Below are positions 17,199-26,839 of a stretch of 64,000 nt of DNA, in pieces. The DNA comes from Bryobacterales bacterium (lineage in GTDB: Bacteria > Acidobacteriota > Terriglobia > Bryobacterales > Bryobacteraceae). The notes under the pieces were generated by a model. The model had not been told where the DNA came from. It worked only from the letters and a program-made list of their open reading frames with translations, and ran no database searches. Numbering within the stretch: the stretch's first letter is position 1; the number at the start of each line of letters is the position of its first letter. A program made the position numbers and the translations under genes. The DNA is taken from NCBI GenBank assembly GCA_020854055.1, contig JADZGD010000020.1, positions 93,985 through 157,984 of the forward strand, in the 5' to 3' direction.

Positions 17199-17577
17199 AT
17201 GAAGCCGTCCGTTCTGATTGTCGATGATTCACCGGCCATGCGCGCCTTCATCCGGCGGGTACTGGAATTATCCGGCGTGGTGATGAGCGAATGCTATCAG
17301 GCCGCCGATGGCGGTGAGGCGCTGGCTGTGCTGCGGCGCTCGCCGGTCGATCTGGTTCTCACCGATATCAACATGCCGGGGATCAACGGTGAGGAACTGG
17401 TAAAACTGATCCACGCCGATGAGCAATTGAATTCCATTCCGGTGGTGGTGGTTTCCACCGATGCGACCGAACAGCGTGTCGCGGCGCTACTCCGTCTGGG
17501 AGCGCGCGGTTACGTCACCAAGCCGTTTCACCCGGAGACACTGCGCGCGGACCTGGAAAAAGTGATGGAGGCTGCTG

Positions 17578-17600
<23 letters not shown>
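17199..17600 (+). CDS. cheY: CheY-like single-domain response regulator (second copy)
   Basis: A receiver of about 133 aa with VLIVDDSPAMRAFIRRVL, VLTDINMPGINGEELV (phosphoacceptor Asp), VVVSTDA and GYVTKPFHPETL. I chose ATG 17199 because AGGAGATGTG lies immediately before it and the receiver starts within four residues. An in-frame ATG at 17154, overlapping the cheD stop, would add 15 residues with no receiver homology. Compared with the first CheY (12773-13144), the effector face differs (NGEELVKLI versus DGLQFLSQV), so the two probably have different partners. The 3' end overlaps the second cheX by 23 nt. Confidence 0.9.
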
Positions 17601-19109
<1,509 letters not shown>

Positions 19110-19221
19110 ACCATGCTTGGCGCCGGCGTCGTGGTCGTGATTCTCCTTCAGGCCACGCCGTGTGCCTCCGGCCGGTTTCGCGAGCAGGCGGCAGGGAGGG
19201 CTCTGCTAAGATCCGTACAGA

Positions 19222-19584
19222 ATGATTTACCTGATCTTGCTGGCTATCGGGCTTCTGGCGGGAGTGTTCGCCGGAATGTTTGGCGTTGGCGGAGGGCTGA
19301 TCATCGTACCGGGACTGTTGTTCTTAGTGAAGATGAAAGACCTGGAGGCGATGGGAACCAGCCTCGCCGCTCTGATTCCTCCGGTGGGTCTGCTTGGCGC
19401 CATCGAGTACTACCGGAACGGATATATCAACATCAAGTACGCCGCGCTGATCGGGGCCGGCTTGTTCATCGGTACACTGTTCGGCGCTCGCATCATGATC
19501 AGCCTGCCGCCGGGAATGGTAAAGCGCGTCTACGCCGGATTTCTTATTGCCGCCGCGGTGCGAATGTTGATTACGGCGAAGTGA
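19222..19584 (+). CDS. Half-size TauE/SafE (sulfite exporter) family membrane protein
   Basis: A 120-aa integral membrane protein with about four helices. It contains the family repeat signature GLLAGVFAGMFGVGGGLIIVPGLL near the N-terminus, a GTSLAALIPPVGLLGAIEYY loop, and ends RMLITAK. Full-length TauE/SafE proteins are ~250 aa with two such halves, so this is one complete half, not a fragment with a broken frame. It would have to dimerise to make a transporter. Substrates in this family include sulfite, sulfoacetate and other organosulfur anions; none can be assigned. The stop is 2 nt from the stop of the convergent gene. Confidence 0.8.
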   Translation: MIYLILLAIGLLAGVFAGMFGVGGGLIIVPGLLFLVKMKDLEAMGTSLAALIPPVGLLGAIEYYRNGYINIKYAALIGAGLFIGTLFGARIMISLPPGMVKRVYAGFLIAAAVRMLITAK

Positions 19585-19586
19585 TA

Positions 19587-20090
19587 CTAGCGGATCAGCT
19601 TGCCTCGATCGGCGGCGCCGGCCGCGTCGAGCTGCCCCTCCAACAGACCACTCAGTTCGCTCGACGCCGCCTTTCCCGAAAAGATCGAGCAGGCCTTGGC
19701 AAGTTGTTGGATGTCGCCGCCCTCTTCCACGATCATTTCGTGCTCCACCCAATTGGAGAGCGGAATGTTGCGAAAGAAAAGTCTCTCCTGGAGCACCATC
19801 GCCTTCTTATTAACAAACAGCGACTTGCTTTCCCGCACGTAATGCCGCTCCTCAACCCGGAAGTCCGCCAGGAACTCATTGAGCGCCTTTCGCTGAACCG
19901 ATTCCTCGGTTGCGCGAATGGTTTCCTCCATGATCTTGTCCTTGGCATGAAGCGCGGCTTTGATTTCCGCCAGCGTTTCGCGCTCCCGCGAGACGGCGAC
20001 CTCTAAACGTGACTGCATGATGTAGAACGCCAGAAGCGCTGAGCCGGCTGCGACAAAGAGTGGCAGGAACATCCAAAGATACGCATCCAT
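19587..20090 (-). CDS. Membrane-anchored coiled-coil protein of unknown function
   Basis: About 167 aa from ATG 20090 (an in-frame ATG 12 codons upstream at 20126 is possible). The N-terminal transmembrane helix (LWMFLPLFVAAGSALLAFYI) is followed by a long charged helix (SRERETLAEIKAALHAKDKIMEE...) and a conserved-looking block with EERHYVRESKSLFVNKKAMV and LSNWVEHEMIVEEGG. The end is a more variable helical tail. The pattern fits a cytoplasmic coiled coil tethered to the membrane. I do not recognise an enzyme or a named family. It is downstream of the glycosyltransferase gene on the same strand. Confidence 0.7.
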   Translation of the reverse strand: MDAYLWMFLPLFVAAGSALLAFYIMQSRLEVAVSRERETLAEIKAALHAKDKIMEETIRATEESVQRKALNEFLADFRVEERHYVRESKSLFVNKKAMVLQERLFFRNIPLSNWVEHEMIVEEGGDIQQLAKACSIFSGKAASSELSGLLEGQLDAAGAADRGKLIR

Positions 20091-20183
20091 ACCGATATCC
20101 TGCACTATTATCGGCACCGATTTCAAAAAACTATAGGACTAGGAAGTTCGCCGGGGTAGGTAAGGCTCCGGGTAGCGGAGATA

Positions 20184-21122
20184 TCAGATGGAAGACTGAG
20201 AGCCATCAATCCTCTGGCCGCTCACTAACGACGTCAGCAGCGAAAAGTGGTACCCCACGTCGCGGGCATGAAACAGGGCTACCAGCGCCCGGCCGAGGGC
20301 GATGAACGAGGCCTTGAAGCGAAAGGCGATGCCCGCCGCCACGCCGCTGTGCTTACCTAGATAAGTGGCCATGCCGAGGCCGCGGTCGGCTGCCAGTTGC
20401 GCTTGCGCCCCCGGGGGCAGCACGGGCCGCGCGTCTTCATGATGAAGCGCGCGGACGGCGGTCAGCACCATCAGCCGCCGCGAAGCCCGTTGAATTTGCC
20501 AGGACAGTTCCATCTCCCATCCGAACTCCCCGTAATGCTCATCGAAGAAGTTCATTCCACGAATGAACTGTTTCCGCACCATCACCGGAGCGGCCTCGAA
20601 CGCTTCGCCGGGTACCACCTCCGCGCCCGCGGGCAGCTCGAGCAACGGCAGCGTGGAACCGCTACGCCAGGACCGCCACAGCGAGCCGGGGTCGGGAAGC
20701 GGCCGCAGCGGCGAATACACATGCCCGCTCTCGTCCACCGGCACTGCCGCCACCGCGATTGTGTCGGCATGCTGTTCCAGGTAGGTGCGCATCGCTGCAA
20801 CGGCGTCCGAAGAGAGTTCGAACTCGGGAGTGAGAATCAAGACGAACTCGCCTGCCGCCGTTCGCACGCCGATGTTCAACGCCTTTGTCTGGCCGAAATT
20901 GCGCGGCAGCCGCAGCACGGTTGCCTCGGGGATCTCCGAATCGACCTGCGCGCTGCCGTCCCGCGATCCTTTGTCCACTACCAGGATCTCTGGCGTGTCG
21001 TCACCGGATGGGTTTCGAGCCGCCTGGATCGAACGCCGCAGCGCCCCCAGGCAATTGTGCGACAAGATGAGCAGTGTCACTTTCTTCGACGGCTGTTCGG
21101 TGACAGCAGAATCGTCAGGCAT
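20184..21122 (-). CDS. Family 2 glycosyltransferase
   Basis: A 312-aa GT-A fold enzyme. The N-terminal strand VTLLILSHNCLGALRRSI is followed by EILVVDKGSRDGSAQ and LPRNFGQTKALNIGVRTAAG, the usual nucleotide-sugar binding elements. The metal-binding DxD is not canonical (LTPEFELSSDAVAAM). The acceptor region contains FDEHYGEFGWEMELSWQI, like the ED motif region of family 2 enzymes. A C-terminal basic/hydrophobic stretch (AFRFKASFIALGRALVALF) suggests membrane association. Donor and acceptor are unknown; envelope polysaccharide or glycolipid synthesis is plausible given the CpsB-like gene upstream. Confidence 0.85.
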   Translation of the reverse strand: MPDDSAVTEQPSKKVTLLILSHNCLGALRRSIQAARNPSGDDTPEILVVDKGSRDGSAQVDSEIPEATVLRLPRNFGQTKALNIGVRTAAGEFVLILTPEFELSSDAVAAMRTYLEQHADTIAVAAVPVDESGHVYSPLRPLPDPGSLWRSWRSGSTLPLLELPAGAEVVPGEAFEAAPVMVRKQFIRGMNFFDEHYGEFGWEMELSWQIQRASRRLMVLTAVRALHHEDARPVLPPGAQAQLAADRGLGMATYLGKHSGVAAGIAFRFKASFIALGRALVALFHARDVGYHFSLLTSLVSGQRIDGSQSSI

Positions 21123-21191
21123 CCGCGATCAAGATGATAGCAGCCACGGCACTGGACAGGGTAGTCCGATTTCCCGGCTGCCGCGGCGTCC

Positions 21192-23585
21192 CTATTTCCT
21201 GATTGCCAAAACGCTGTTGCCGGGATCGAGCAGAACCCGTGTGGGCTGCTGCCGCACGGTGATCTTGAACCGGGCGGGTTCGGACGAGGTTTCCACCCAG
21301 CGGGTCACGGGTTTGGCCTTCAAAAACTGGATCTCAACCGGCACGGCGGTACTGAAATCGGCGTTCACTCCGGATTGACGGACGCTCCCGGTTACCTGGT
21401 AGGCTCCGGCCTTCCCCTGGATGCTGCTGTCGAGTTGGAGCATCGGGATGCCGGTACCGTGCACCCACGAATCGAAGAAATCGTCCAGACCGCCATTGCG
21501 GGATTCCGGCGGCAGGTGAGCTTCGGCTTGCTGCCGCAGCGCTTCGGTTGTGAGCGGTTCCAACTGGTACTTTTTCACCAGCGCCGCCAGCATCTGCCGG
21601 AATCCGTTGTCCCCCATTCTGTGGCGCAGCATGTGGAGAATCCATGAGCCTTTCTCGTAAGTGATAATTCTCCAGGCATCCGGAGCGGATCCGATTTCCA
21701 GCCGCCTCCCGGCGGTGATTGGACCGATGGACTCCACCGTCCGTCCGTCGCCCGTCTTCCGGAGCAGGTGTTGCCGGTAGAGGTCGAGCGCCGCATCGAT
21801 GAACCCCTTGCCTTTCGTTTTCTCCGCATAGAGCAGCGCCGTATAGTTGGCAAGCGCCTCCATCAACCATCCATCGTGATAGCCGGCCACCGAAACGGCG
21901 TTGCCCCACCATTGGTGCGCGGTCTCGTGAGGGCCCAACAGTTGGAGAAACAGTGTGGCATCCGGGTTTTGCCGCATCCCGGCAGGCCGGTCACCCGGAT
22001 CGAGGTAGTAGAGCGTGGGGAGGTAGAGTAACCCGGGATACCCCTGTCCGTAACTGCCGGGGATCGGTGATCCGGTAAGCCGCCTGAGCGGTGGAGGACC
22101 GAGCCGTTCGGCCATGAACTGGAAGGCATCGGCGATTTCCTCAGCCATCTGCCGCAAGCGAGAATTGTGAACTGCAACCGGCGCCGGGATGGCGGGCGCC
22201 AGAATCTGCGGCATGCGCCTGGAGGGCGGCCGAGGGGGGATTACCACGATTTCCGGCCGGCGATCGAGTGCTCGATCGAGAAACCGGCTGCCGTGGAGTT
22301 CTACCGTGTATTCACCGCGTCGCACCTCCACGTTGTCGAAGCGGCCCAGATTGAAGCCGGCCATCCGGATGCGAACGCCCGAGCGCACGCGGGTTACCCT
22401 GGTATCCGCCTCCGTGCGGTCTTCGGCGACCTCTCCGGTTGCCACCAGGTTCAGGGACTTGGGATAGCGGAACAGCATGTCGAACGTTGTCAACTCGAAT
22501 CCGATCCGCGGATACCACCCTCCCTGGTCGCCAACGAAGTAGACCCCGTTGCCGGCATCCGCAATTACCGCGCCCTGGTGCCGGATCTCGACCTCGTACT
22601 GGCGTCCCGGTTCGAATGACCGCGCTGTCACCAGCAGAAACGTGTGATTCTGATCGTGCCTCAGCAGATCATCTCTCACCGATTCGCGCTCGAAGATCTC
22701 CACCTTATCGCCGTCGATCGACGCCGCCGTCACGGCCATCTTTCGGGAGATCTGCAGCAGGACCGCCCGCAGGCCGGCAGCGCGCGCGGTGAGCTTAAAG
22801 CGGGTTACCGCCTCCATCCCCAGATCGGGGCCGATGGTGGCGTCGATGCGGAAATCGGCCAGTTGGGCGGGCTGTTCGGCGGGCGCGCGCTGTCCCATCC
22901 GGAAGGCACGCGATTTGAAACTGGTCCAAACATCGAAGTACGCATGATCCTGGCGATAGACTACCTGGCCAGCGGTGATCTGCTCGGGGGATGCCGGGTC
23001 ATAGACCAGGTCGAAGTTGCCATAACGTCGTCCTTTGACGGCGGCAAAGAATACACCGTCCCGGCGGGCGCCCGCAACCAGCAGATCCCGCACCATGCGT
23101 ACCTGAAAACTGCCGGCCAGGTTTTGAAGTACCGGGTTCCAGGCGCCGGCCAGGAGCTGACCATGCTGCTCGCTTTTCTCGCGGGAGCCGGCCTCAATCT
23201 GGCGCAGCAGTTCGTCGCCGCTATCGTCGGTAAATAGCAGCAGCGCGGAGTTGAAATGCTCGTTCAGGTTGGGGGTGTTGAGGAAACTTGCCAGCGACAT
23301 TCGCTCCCCCCGGTCCGGCGGCATCAGCAGAACTTCGGCATCGCCGCCTTCGATCTCTCCGGAGAAAACCGCCGCCACAACGCGCCCCGCCACGGGCCGT
23401 GAAAAGATCAGGTAGCCCTCGGTAAAGTAGAGTTTCAGATCCTCGTGCGGCAGGCTCAGTTCACGGACGCGGTAACACTGCTGGGGATCGAGCGTAAGCT
23501 CGCGCAACTGGCGCCCGGCCTCGGCTGCCGTCTGGCCCCACGCGGCAAGCCCGAGCAGTGTCAGAGCCAGCGGTACTACTTTCAC
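21192..23585 (-). CDS. Exported M1-family (gluzincin) metallopeptidase
   Basis: A 797-aa zinc aminopeptidase-like protein with a signal peptide (MKVVPLALTLLGLAAWGQTAA). The first ~500 residues are beta-rich and not closely like classic aminopeptidase N. The catalytic domain has HETAHQWWGN starting at His553, and the third zinc ligand is the Glu in WLMEALANYTALLY. It continues with ITYEKGSWILHMLRHRMGD, as in M1 enzymes (Tyr transition-state stabiliser region). The C-terminus contains a beta domain (VPVEIQFLKAKPV). The GAMEN exopeptidase signature was not found, so endopeptidase-like or altered specificity is possible. Confidence 0.88.
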   Translation of the reverse strand: MKVVPLALTLLGLAAWGQTAAEAGRQLRELTLDPQQCYRVRELSLPHEDLKLYFTEGYLIFSRPVAGRVVAAVFSGEIEGGDAEVLLMPPDRGERMSLASFLNTPNLNEHFNSALLLFTDDSGDELLRQIEAGSREKSEQHGQLLAGAWNPVLQNLAGSFQVRMVRDLLVAGARRDGVFFAAVKGRRYGNFDLVYDPASPEQITAGQVVYRQDHAYFDVWTSFKSRAFRMGQRAPAEQPAQLADFRIDATIGPDLGMEAVTRFKLTARAAGLRAVLLQISRKMAVTAASIDGDKVEIFERESVRDDLLRHDQNHTFLLVTARSFEPGRQYEVEIRHQGAVIADAGNGVYFVGDQGGWYPRIGFELTTFDMLFRYPKSLNLVATGEVAEDRTEADTRVTRVRSGVRIRMAGFNLGRFDNVEVRRGEYTVELHGSRFLDRALDRRPEIVVIPPRPPSRRMPQILAPAIPAPVAVHNSRLRQMAEEIADAFQFMAERLGPPPLRRLTGSPIPGSYGQGYPGLLYLPTLYYLDPGDRPAGMRQNPDATLFLQLLGPHETAHQWWGNAVSVAGYHDGWLMEALANYTALLYAEKTKGKGFIDAALDLYRQHLLRKTGDGRTVESIGPITAGRRLEIGSAPDAWRIITYEKGSWILHMLRHRMGDNGFRQMLAALVKKYQLEPLTTEALRQQAEAHLPPESRNGGLDDFFDSWVHGTGIPMLQLDSSIQGKAGAYQVTGSVRQSGVNADFSTAVPVEIQFLKAKPVTRWVETSSEPARFKITVRQQPTRVLLDPGNSVLAIRK

Positions 23586-23616
23586 ATCTCTAGTCTAGAC
23601 CCAGGAATTGAGCGGC

Positions 23617-24387
23617 TCAGCCGCGGCGATAAAACTGGTACCACTTGCGGGGGGCGGCCGGCGCGCTCGCTTCCTTTTCGGGCAGAGGCCGGCCCTCAAT
23701 GACACACCTGGGATGCGTCGTCAGCAGCCGTTCCGCCCGTTCCTTGCCATAGCGGCCGGCGATGAGCGCGTAGGTTTCATCCAGCCGCGGATGCCGCTCC
23801 TCCACCGAGTGAGCATCGCTGGCGATGAAATGTACCATGTCCCGCCGCATCAGTTCCTCGGCGAATTTCCTGGCCTTGGATCCGAACAGCCCGGCCAGCG
23901 ACTGGCTGGTCACCTGCGTCAGAGCGCCCTCTGCCACCCAGTTTTCAAGTTCCGCCATTCGCAGCGTCAGCAGCCAGTTTCTTTCCGGATGGGTAATGAT
24001 CGGGATGATCCCGGACTCGATCATCCTGGTAAAGACTGCACCCGTGGTTTTCGGTATGAGCAGGTCGGAGAACTCTACCAACAGGTAATTCAGCCCGTTA
24101 ATGGTGTACTTGGACGGAAGGGCCAGCGCGTCTTGAATGTTTTCGTAGGACAGGTGGAAATCGCATCCCAGGTGAATGCGAATTTTCTCGCCGGCGGCCG
24201 CCTGGAGCTCGTCACAACGTTGCCGGTTTAGCTCAGGTTGAAAACGGAAATTGAGGTCCGCGTGCGGGGTGGCAACAATATCGGTGGTGCCGGCTGCGGC
24301 CGCCATCTCCACCATCGCGATGCTGTCGGCAAGCGTCGCGGCACCATCGTCCAGCCCATACAGAACGTGGGAGTGGATATCTATCAT
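23617..24387 (-). CDS. CpsB/CapC-like PHP-fold tyrosine-protein phosphatase
   Basis: A 256-aa PHP-domain protein. The metal motif MIDIHSHVLYGLDDGA is followed by DIVATPHADLNFRF, LGCDFHLSYEN, PIITHPERNW and FIASDAHSVEERHPRL. This is the arrangement of CpsB/YwqE phosphatases that dephosphorylate the tyrosine autokinases controlling capsule or exopolysaccharide export. The matching BY-kinase is not in the window. It is followed by the M1 peptidase gene and, further on, a GT2 gene on the same strand. A role in envelope polysaccharide control is inferred from the family. Confidence 0.88.
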   Translation of the reverse strand: MIDIHSHVLYGLDDGAATLADSIAMVEMAAAAGTTDIVATPHADLNFRFQPELNRQRCDELQAAAGEKIRIHLGCDFHLSYENIQDALALPSKYTINGLNYLLVEFSDLLIPKTTGAVFTRMIESGIIPIITHPERNWLLTLRMAELENWVAEGALTQVTSQSLAGLFGSKARKFAEELMRRDMVHFIASDAHSVEERHPRLDETYALIAGRYGKERAERLLTTHPRCVIEGRPLPEKEASAPAAPRKWYQFYRRG

Positions 24388-24450
24388 GCAGGAAGCAGAG
24401 GGCTCTTCGGACCTTGGAAGAACCGCGCGCGGCCGCTAGCGGGGCTCCGT

Positions 24451-24957
24451 TCAGATGAACATCTCGTCGTCCTGCGTGACTTCGGCAACAGTCGGGCGTC
24501 CTCCCTGGAGCAGCCGCCCGAAGGCAGCGCGAAATCCGGCCACAACTCCGCTCACTTCGCGCAGGGGTCGCAGAATGCCGCTCTGCAGCACGGCAACGGT
24601 CTCCTGCACGCGTGTCATTGTATCGTCCAGAATCAACTCAGCTCGTTCCATCTGGATCTTTGCCCGGGTGGTTGCGTCGGAAAGTACTTCATCGACCCGG
24701 GTGAGCTGTGTACGGACCAGGTCGAGAGACTGGTTGGCCTTCCCGATTACCACGGAAACCTCCCGCCTGGTCTCTTCCACGGTTTGCTGAGCCGTCCGGA
24801 TCAGTTCCTCCGCTCGCGGAACAAACAACTCCACCCGTTCCCGCAACTGTCTGGTTGAACGATAGACGCCGAGCAGCAGAAGCACCTCTAGCAGCAACGC
24901 AAGTGCCGCGACCACCACGAACACGGTCAGTACCAGTAGCAAAGATTCCGGAGGCAT
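24451..24957 (-). CDS. Membrane-anchored coiled-coil protein
   Basis: A 168-aa protein with one strongly hydrophobic N-terminal helix (LLLVLTVFVVVAALALLLEV, about 5-25). A long amphipathic helical region follows, rich in Arg, Glu and Val (RTAQQTVEETRREVSVVIGK and RTQLTRVDEVLSDAT). This resembles DUF948-type membrane proteins that often accompany YtxH proteins, and the YtxH-like gene is indeed directly upstream (24982-25308). Function is unknown; a scaffold or stress role is generally suggested for the group. It ends in an acidic DDEMFI. Confidence 0.75.
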   Translation of the reverse strand: MPPESLLLVLTVFVVVAALALLLEVLLLLGVYRSTRQLRERVELFVPRAEELIRTAQQTVEETRREVSVVIGKANQSLDLVRTQLTRVDEVLSDATTRAKIQMERAELILDDTMTRVQETVAVLQSGILRPLREVSGVVAGFRAAFGRLLQGGRPTVAEVTQDDEMFI

Positions 24958-24981
24958 CGAGTTTCCGCCACTCAGTCGTTG

Positions 24982-25308
24982 TCAGATTCCGGAACCGTCG
25001 GCCGATGGGGCCTCGGAGGCGCCTGGCGCCTCTCCGACGACATCGCGGTAGGCCTGTTTTCCGGCCTCCACGGCCCGGTTCAGGGTGTCCCGCTGGCGGT
25101 TCACAATATCCCGGCCCCGTTCGATGACGTCGCCGGCGGTCTCACGCAGGTCGTCACTGCGTTTGCGCAAATAATCCTTGCCTTCTCCGGCCTTGGTTCG
25201 AATCAGGTTTCGAGTTTCCTCGCCTGATTTGGGAGCAAAAATGATTCCGACCGCCACTCCGACTCCCAATCCGAGGAAAAAATAGGAGAGTCCTTTACCT
25301 TCGCTCAT
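24982..25308 (-). CDS. YtxH-family membrane protein
   Basis: A 108-aa protein with the YtxH hallmark. A glycine-rich transmembrane segment (SYFFLGLGVGVAVGIIFAPKSGEETR) is followed by a charged helical region of repeating basic and acidic residues (KDYLRKRSDDLRETAGDVIE). YtxH proteins are linked to general stress in Bacillus but have no known biochemical role. It is the first gene of the minus-strand series and is divergent from recX, with 136 nt between starts. Confidence 0.85.
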   Translation of the reverse strand: MSEGKGLSYFFLGLGVGVAVGIIFAPKSGEETRNLIRTKAGEGKDYLRKRSDDLRETAGDVIERGRDIVNRQRDTLNRAVEAGKQAYRDVVGEAPGASEAPSADGSGI

Positions 25309-25444
25309 GGTGTTCGCTCCTTATCAACGGCACGCTTCTGATCTTGCTCGATCGCTCTCTCTAGGATACACCCCGGCGCGGCTCGGCAACACAAAAACAA
25401 CGGGTTGCGGGCCACCGGCGGCAGGGGGCGTACAATCGGAATTG

Positions 25445-25975
25445 ATGCGCAGGCCGGCTAGTAAACGCCTCGACGCCGGCGGGCTACTCGAGTACGCACT
25501 TCGTCTGTTGGGTGGACGCGGATTTTCCAGCGCCGAGCTGAGGCTGCGGTTGGAACGCCGGGCGGCCGAACCGGCTGACGTCGACCCGGTGCTCGCCCGC
25601 TGCAAAGAATATGGCTATCTGGACGACGGTAGATTCGCCGAATCCTATGCCGCGGCGAGGTTGGAAAATCAGGGCCATGGCCGCGGGCGCGTGTTGCGCG
25701 ATCTTGGCCAGCGGCGTGTTGCCCCAGCCCTCGCTGCGCGGACGGTGAACGCGGTCTACGCCGGCGTCGACGAGGTCGAACTGATCGGCAAGTATCTGGA
25801 GCGCAAGTTTCGGGGTAAAGATCTGGCGGTTTGGCTGAGCGAGGACAAGCATCTCGCTTCCGCCTATCGCCGCCTGCGGTCCGCCGGATTCACCAGCGGC
25901 AACGCAATCCGTGTTCTGAAGCGATTCTCCGAGCGAGCCGGCGAACTGGAAGATTCAGAGCCTGAACAGGGTTAG
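25445..25975 (+). CDS. recX: RecX regulatory protein
   Basis: A 176-aa all-helical protein that binds RecA filaments and limits recombination. The three-helix repeats are visible: ALRLLGGRGFSSAELRLRLE, then CKEYGYLDDGRFAESYAAAR and RRLRSAGFTSGNAIRVLKRF. ATG 25445 begins a basic N-terminus (MRRPASKR); longer in-frame versions upstream have no family similarity. recA is not nearby. The stop interlocks with that of the FAH-family gene on the other strand (TTAG, 25972-25975). Confidence 0.88.
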   Translation: MRRPASKRLDAGGLLEYALRLLGGRGFSSAELRLRLERRAAEPADVDPVLARCKEYGYLDDGRFAESYAAARLENQGHGRGRVLRDLGQRRVAPALAARTVNAVYAGVDEVELIGKYLERKFRGKDLAVWLSEDKHLASAYRRLRSAGFTSGNAIRVLKRFSERAGELEDSEPEQG

Positions 25976-26814
25976 ACCGCTGCCGCCGTATTACGCAGTT
26001 CGCCGATTCCAGGGATCCCGATGCTAACCTCATCACCCGGTTGAAGGGCTGCCTCCGCGGTGACGATGATGCCGGTTCCGGTGAGCAGGACCGAACCCGA
26101 AGGCACGGGGTTGGAGCGCAGCAGAAACTCGATCAAACGATCCAGTTGCCAGCACATTCGCGACGTGTTGACACTGCCGCTAAAGGTCTTGAGGCTGCCG
26201 CGGGTGATGGTACAGCTCACTTCCAGGTTGTAGAGATCCGGAATTTCTTCGGCGGTTACCATCACCGGCCCCAGCGCGCAGCAGGCCGCGTATATTTTCG
26301 ACTGCGGCAGATAGAGCGGATTCTCCCGCTCGATGTCCCAAGCCGAGACGTCGTTGGCGATGGTGTAGCCAATCACCTTGCCCTTAGAGCCAAGCACTAC
26401 CGCCAACTCGGGCTCCGGTGCGGTGAACGCCGAATCGGACCGGATCCCGATCTTCTGATTCGGCCCCACGCACACGCGTGACGTTCCTTTGAAGAAGATC
26501 TCCGGCCGGTTGCCGCGGTTAACCGCCGCATAGAATCCTTCGCGCGTGCCGTGTTCGGAGTCGCGGAACGTAGCGCTCGATTCGTAAGTGCAACCGCACG
26601 CCCAGACTTCGCGGGGTTGCAGGGGAATAACCGGCGCCAGATCCTCGCCATGCGTACTGGCATGGGCGCGGGCCATCTCGCTCAGCTCCGCGGCCTCCAC
26701 TTCGGAGCGCCGGATCAAATCGTACAGGGTGTGGCCCGGTATCGGGCGCACCGAATTACCCTCGAAGATCGCCGCAGTCGTCTCTTGATTCCAACGAATT
26801 TGTCCCAGCCGCAT
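25972..26814 (-). CDS. Fumarylacetoacetate hydrolase (FAH) family enzyme, probable 2-keto-3-deoxy sugar-acid dehydratase
   Basis: A 280-aa FAH-fold enzyme. The metal site is seen in FTAPEPELAVVLGSKGK, and GYTIANDVSAWDIERENPLY and LPQSKIY belong to the same core. It lies 26 nt downstream of a semialdehyde dehydrogenase gene on the same strand. That pairing is the signature of the oxidative pentose (Weimberg-type) route, where an FAH-fold 2-keto-3-deoxypentonate dehydratase makes 2-oxoglutarate semialdehyde. The specific activity is inferred from context; other FAH activities (hydrolase, decarboxylase) remain possible. I chose ATG 26814, since longer versions run into the dehydrogenase gene. 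Confidence 0.8.
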   Translation of the reverse strand: MRLGQIRWNQETTAAIFEGNSVRPIPGHTLYDLIRRSEVEAAELSEMARAHASTHGEDLAPVIPLQPREVWACGCTYESSATFRDSEHGTREGFYAAVNRGNRPEIFFKGTSRVCVGPNQKIGIRSDSAFTAPEPELAVVLGSKGKVIGYTIANDVSAWDIERENPLYLPQSKIYAACCALGPVMVTAEEIPDLYNLEVSCTITRGSLKTFSGSVNTSRMCWQLDRLIEFLLRSNPVPSGSVLLTGTGIIVTAEAALQPGDEVSIGIPGIGELRNTAAAV

Positions 26815-26839
26815 GATGCAACCTGATAGTCCTCGCCAA

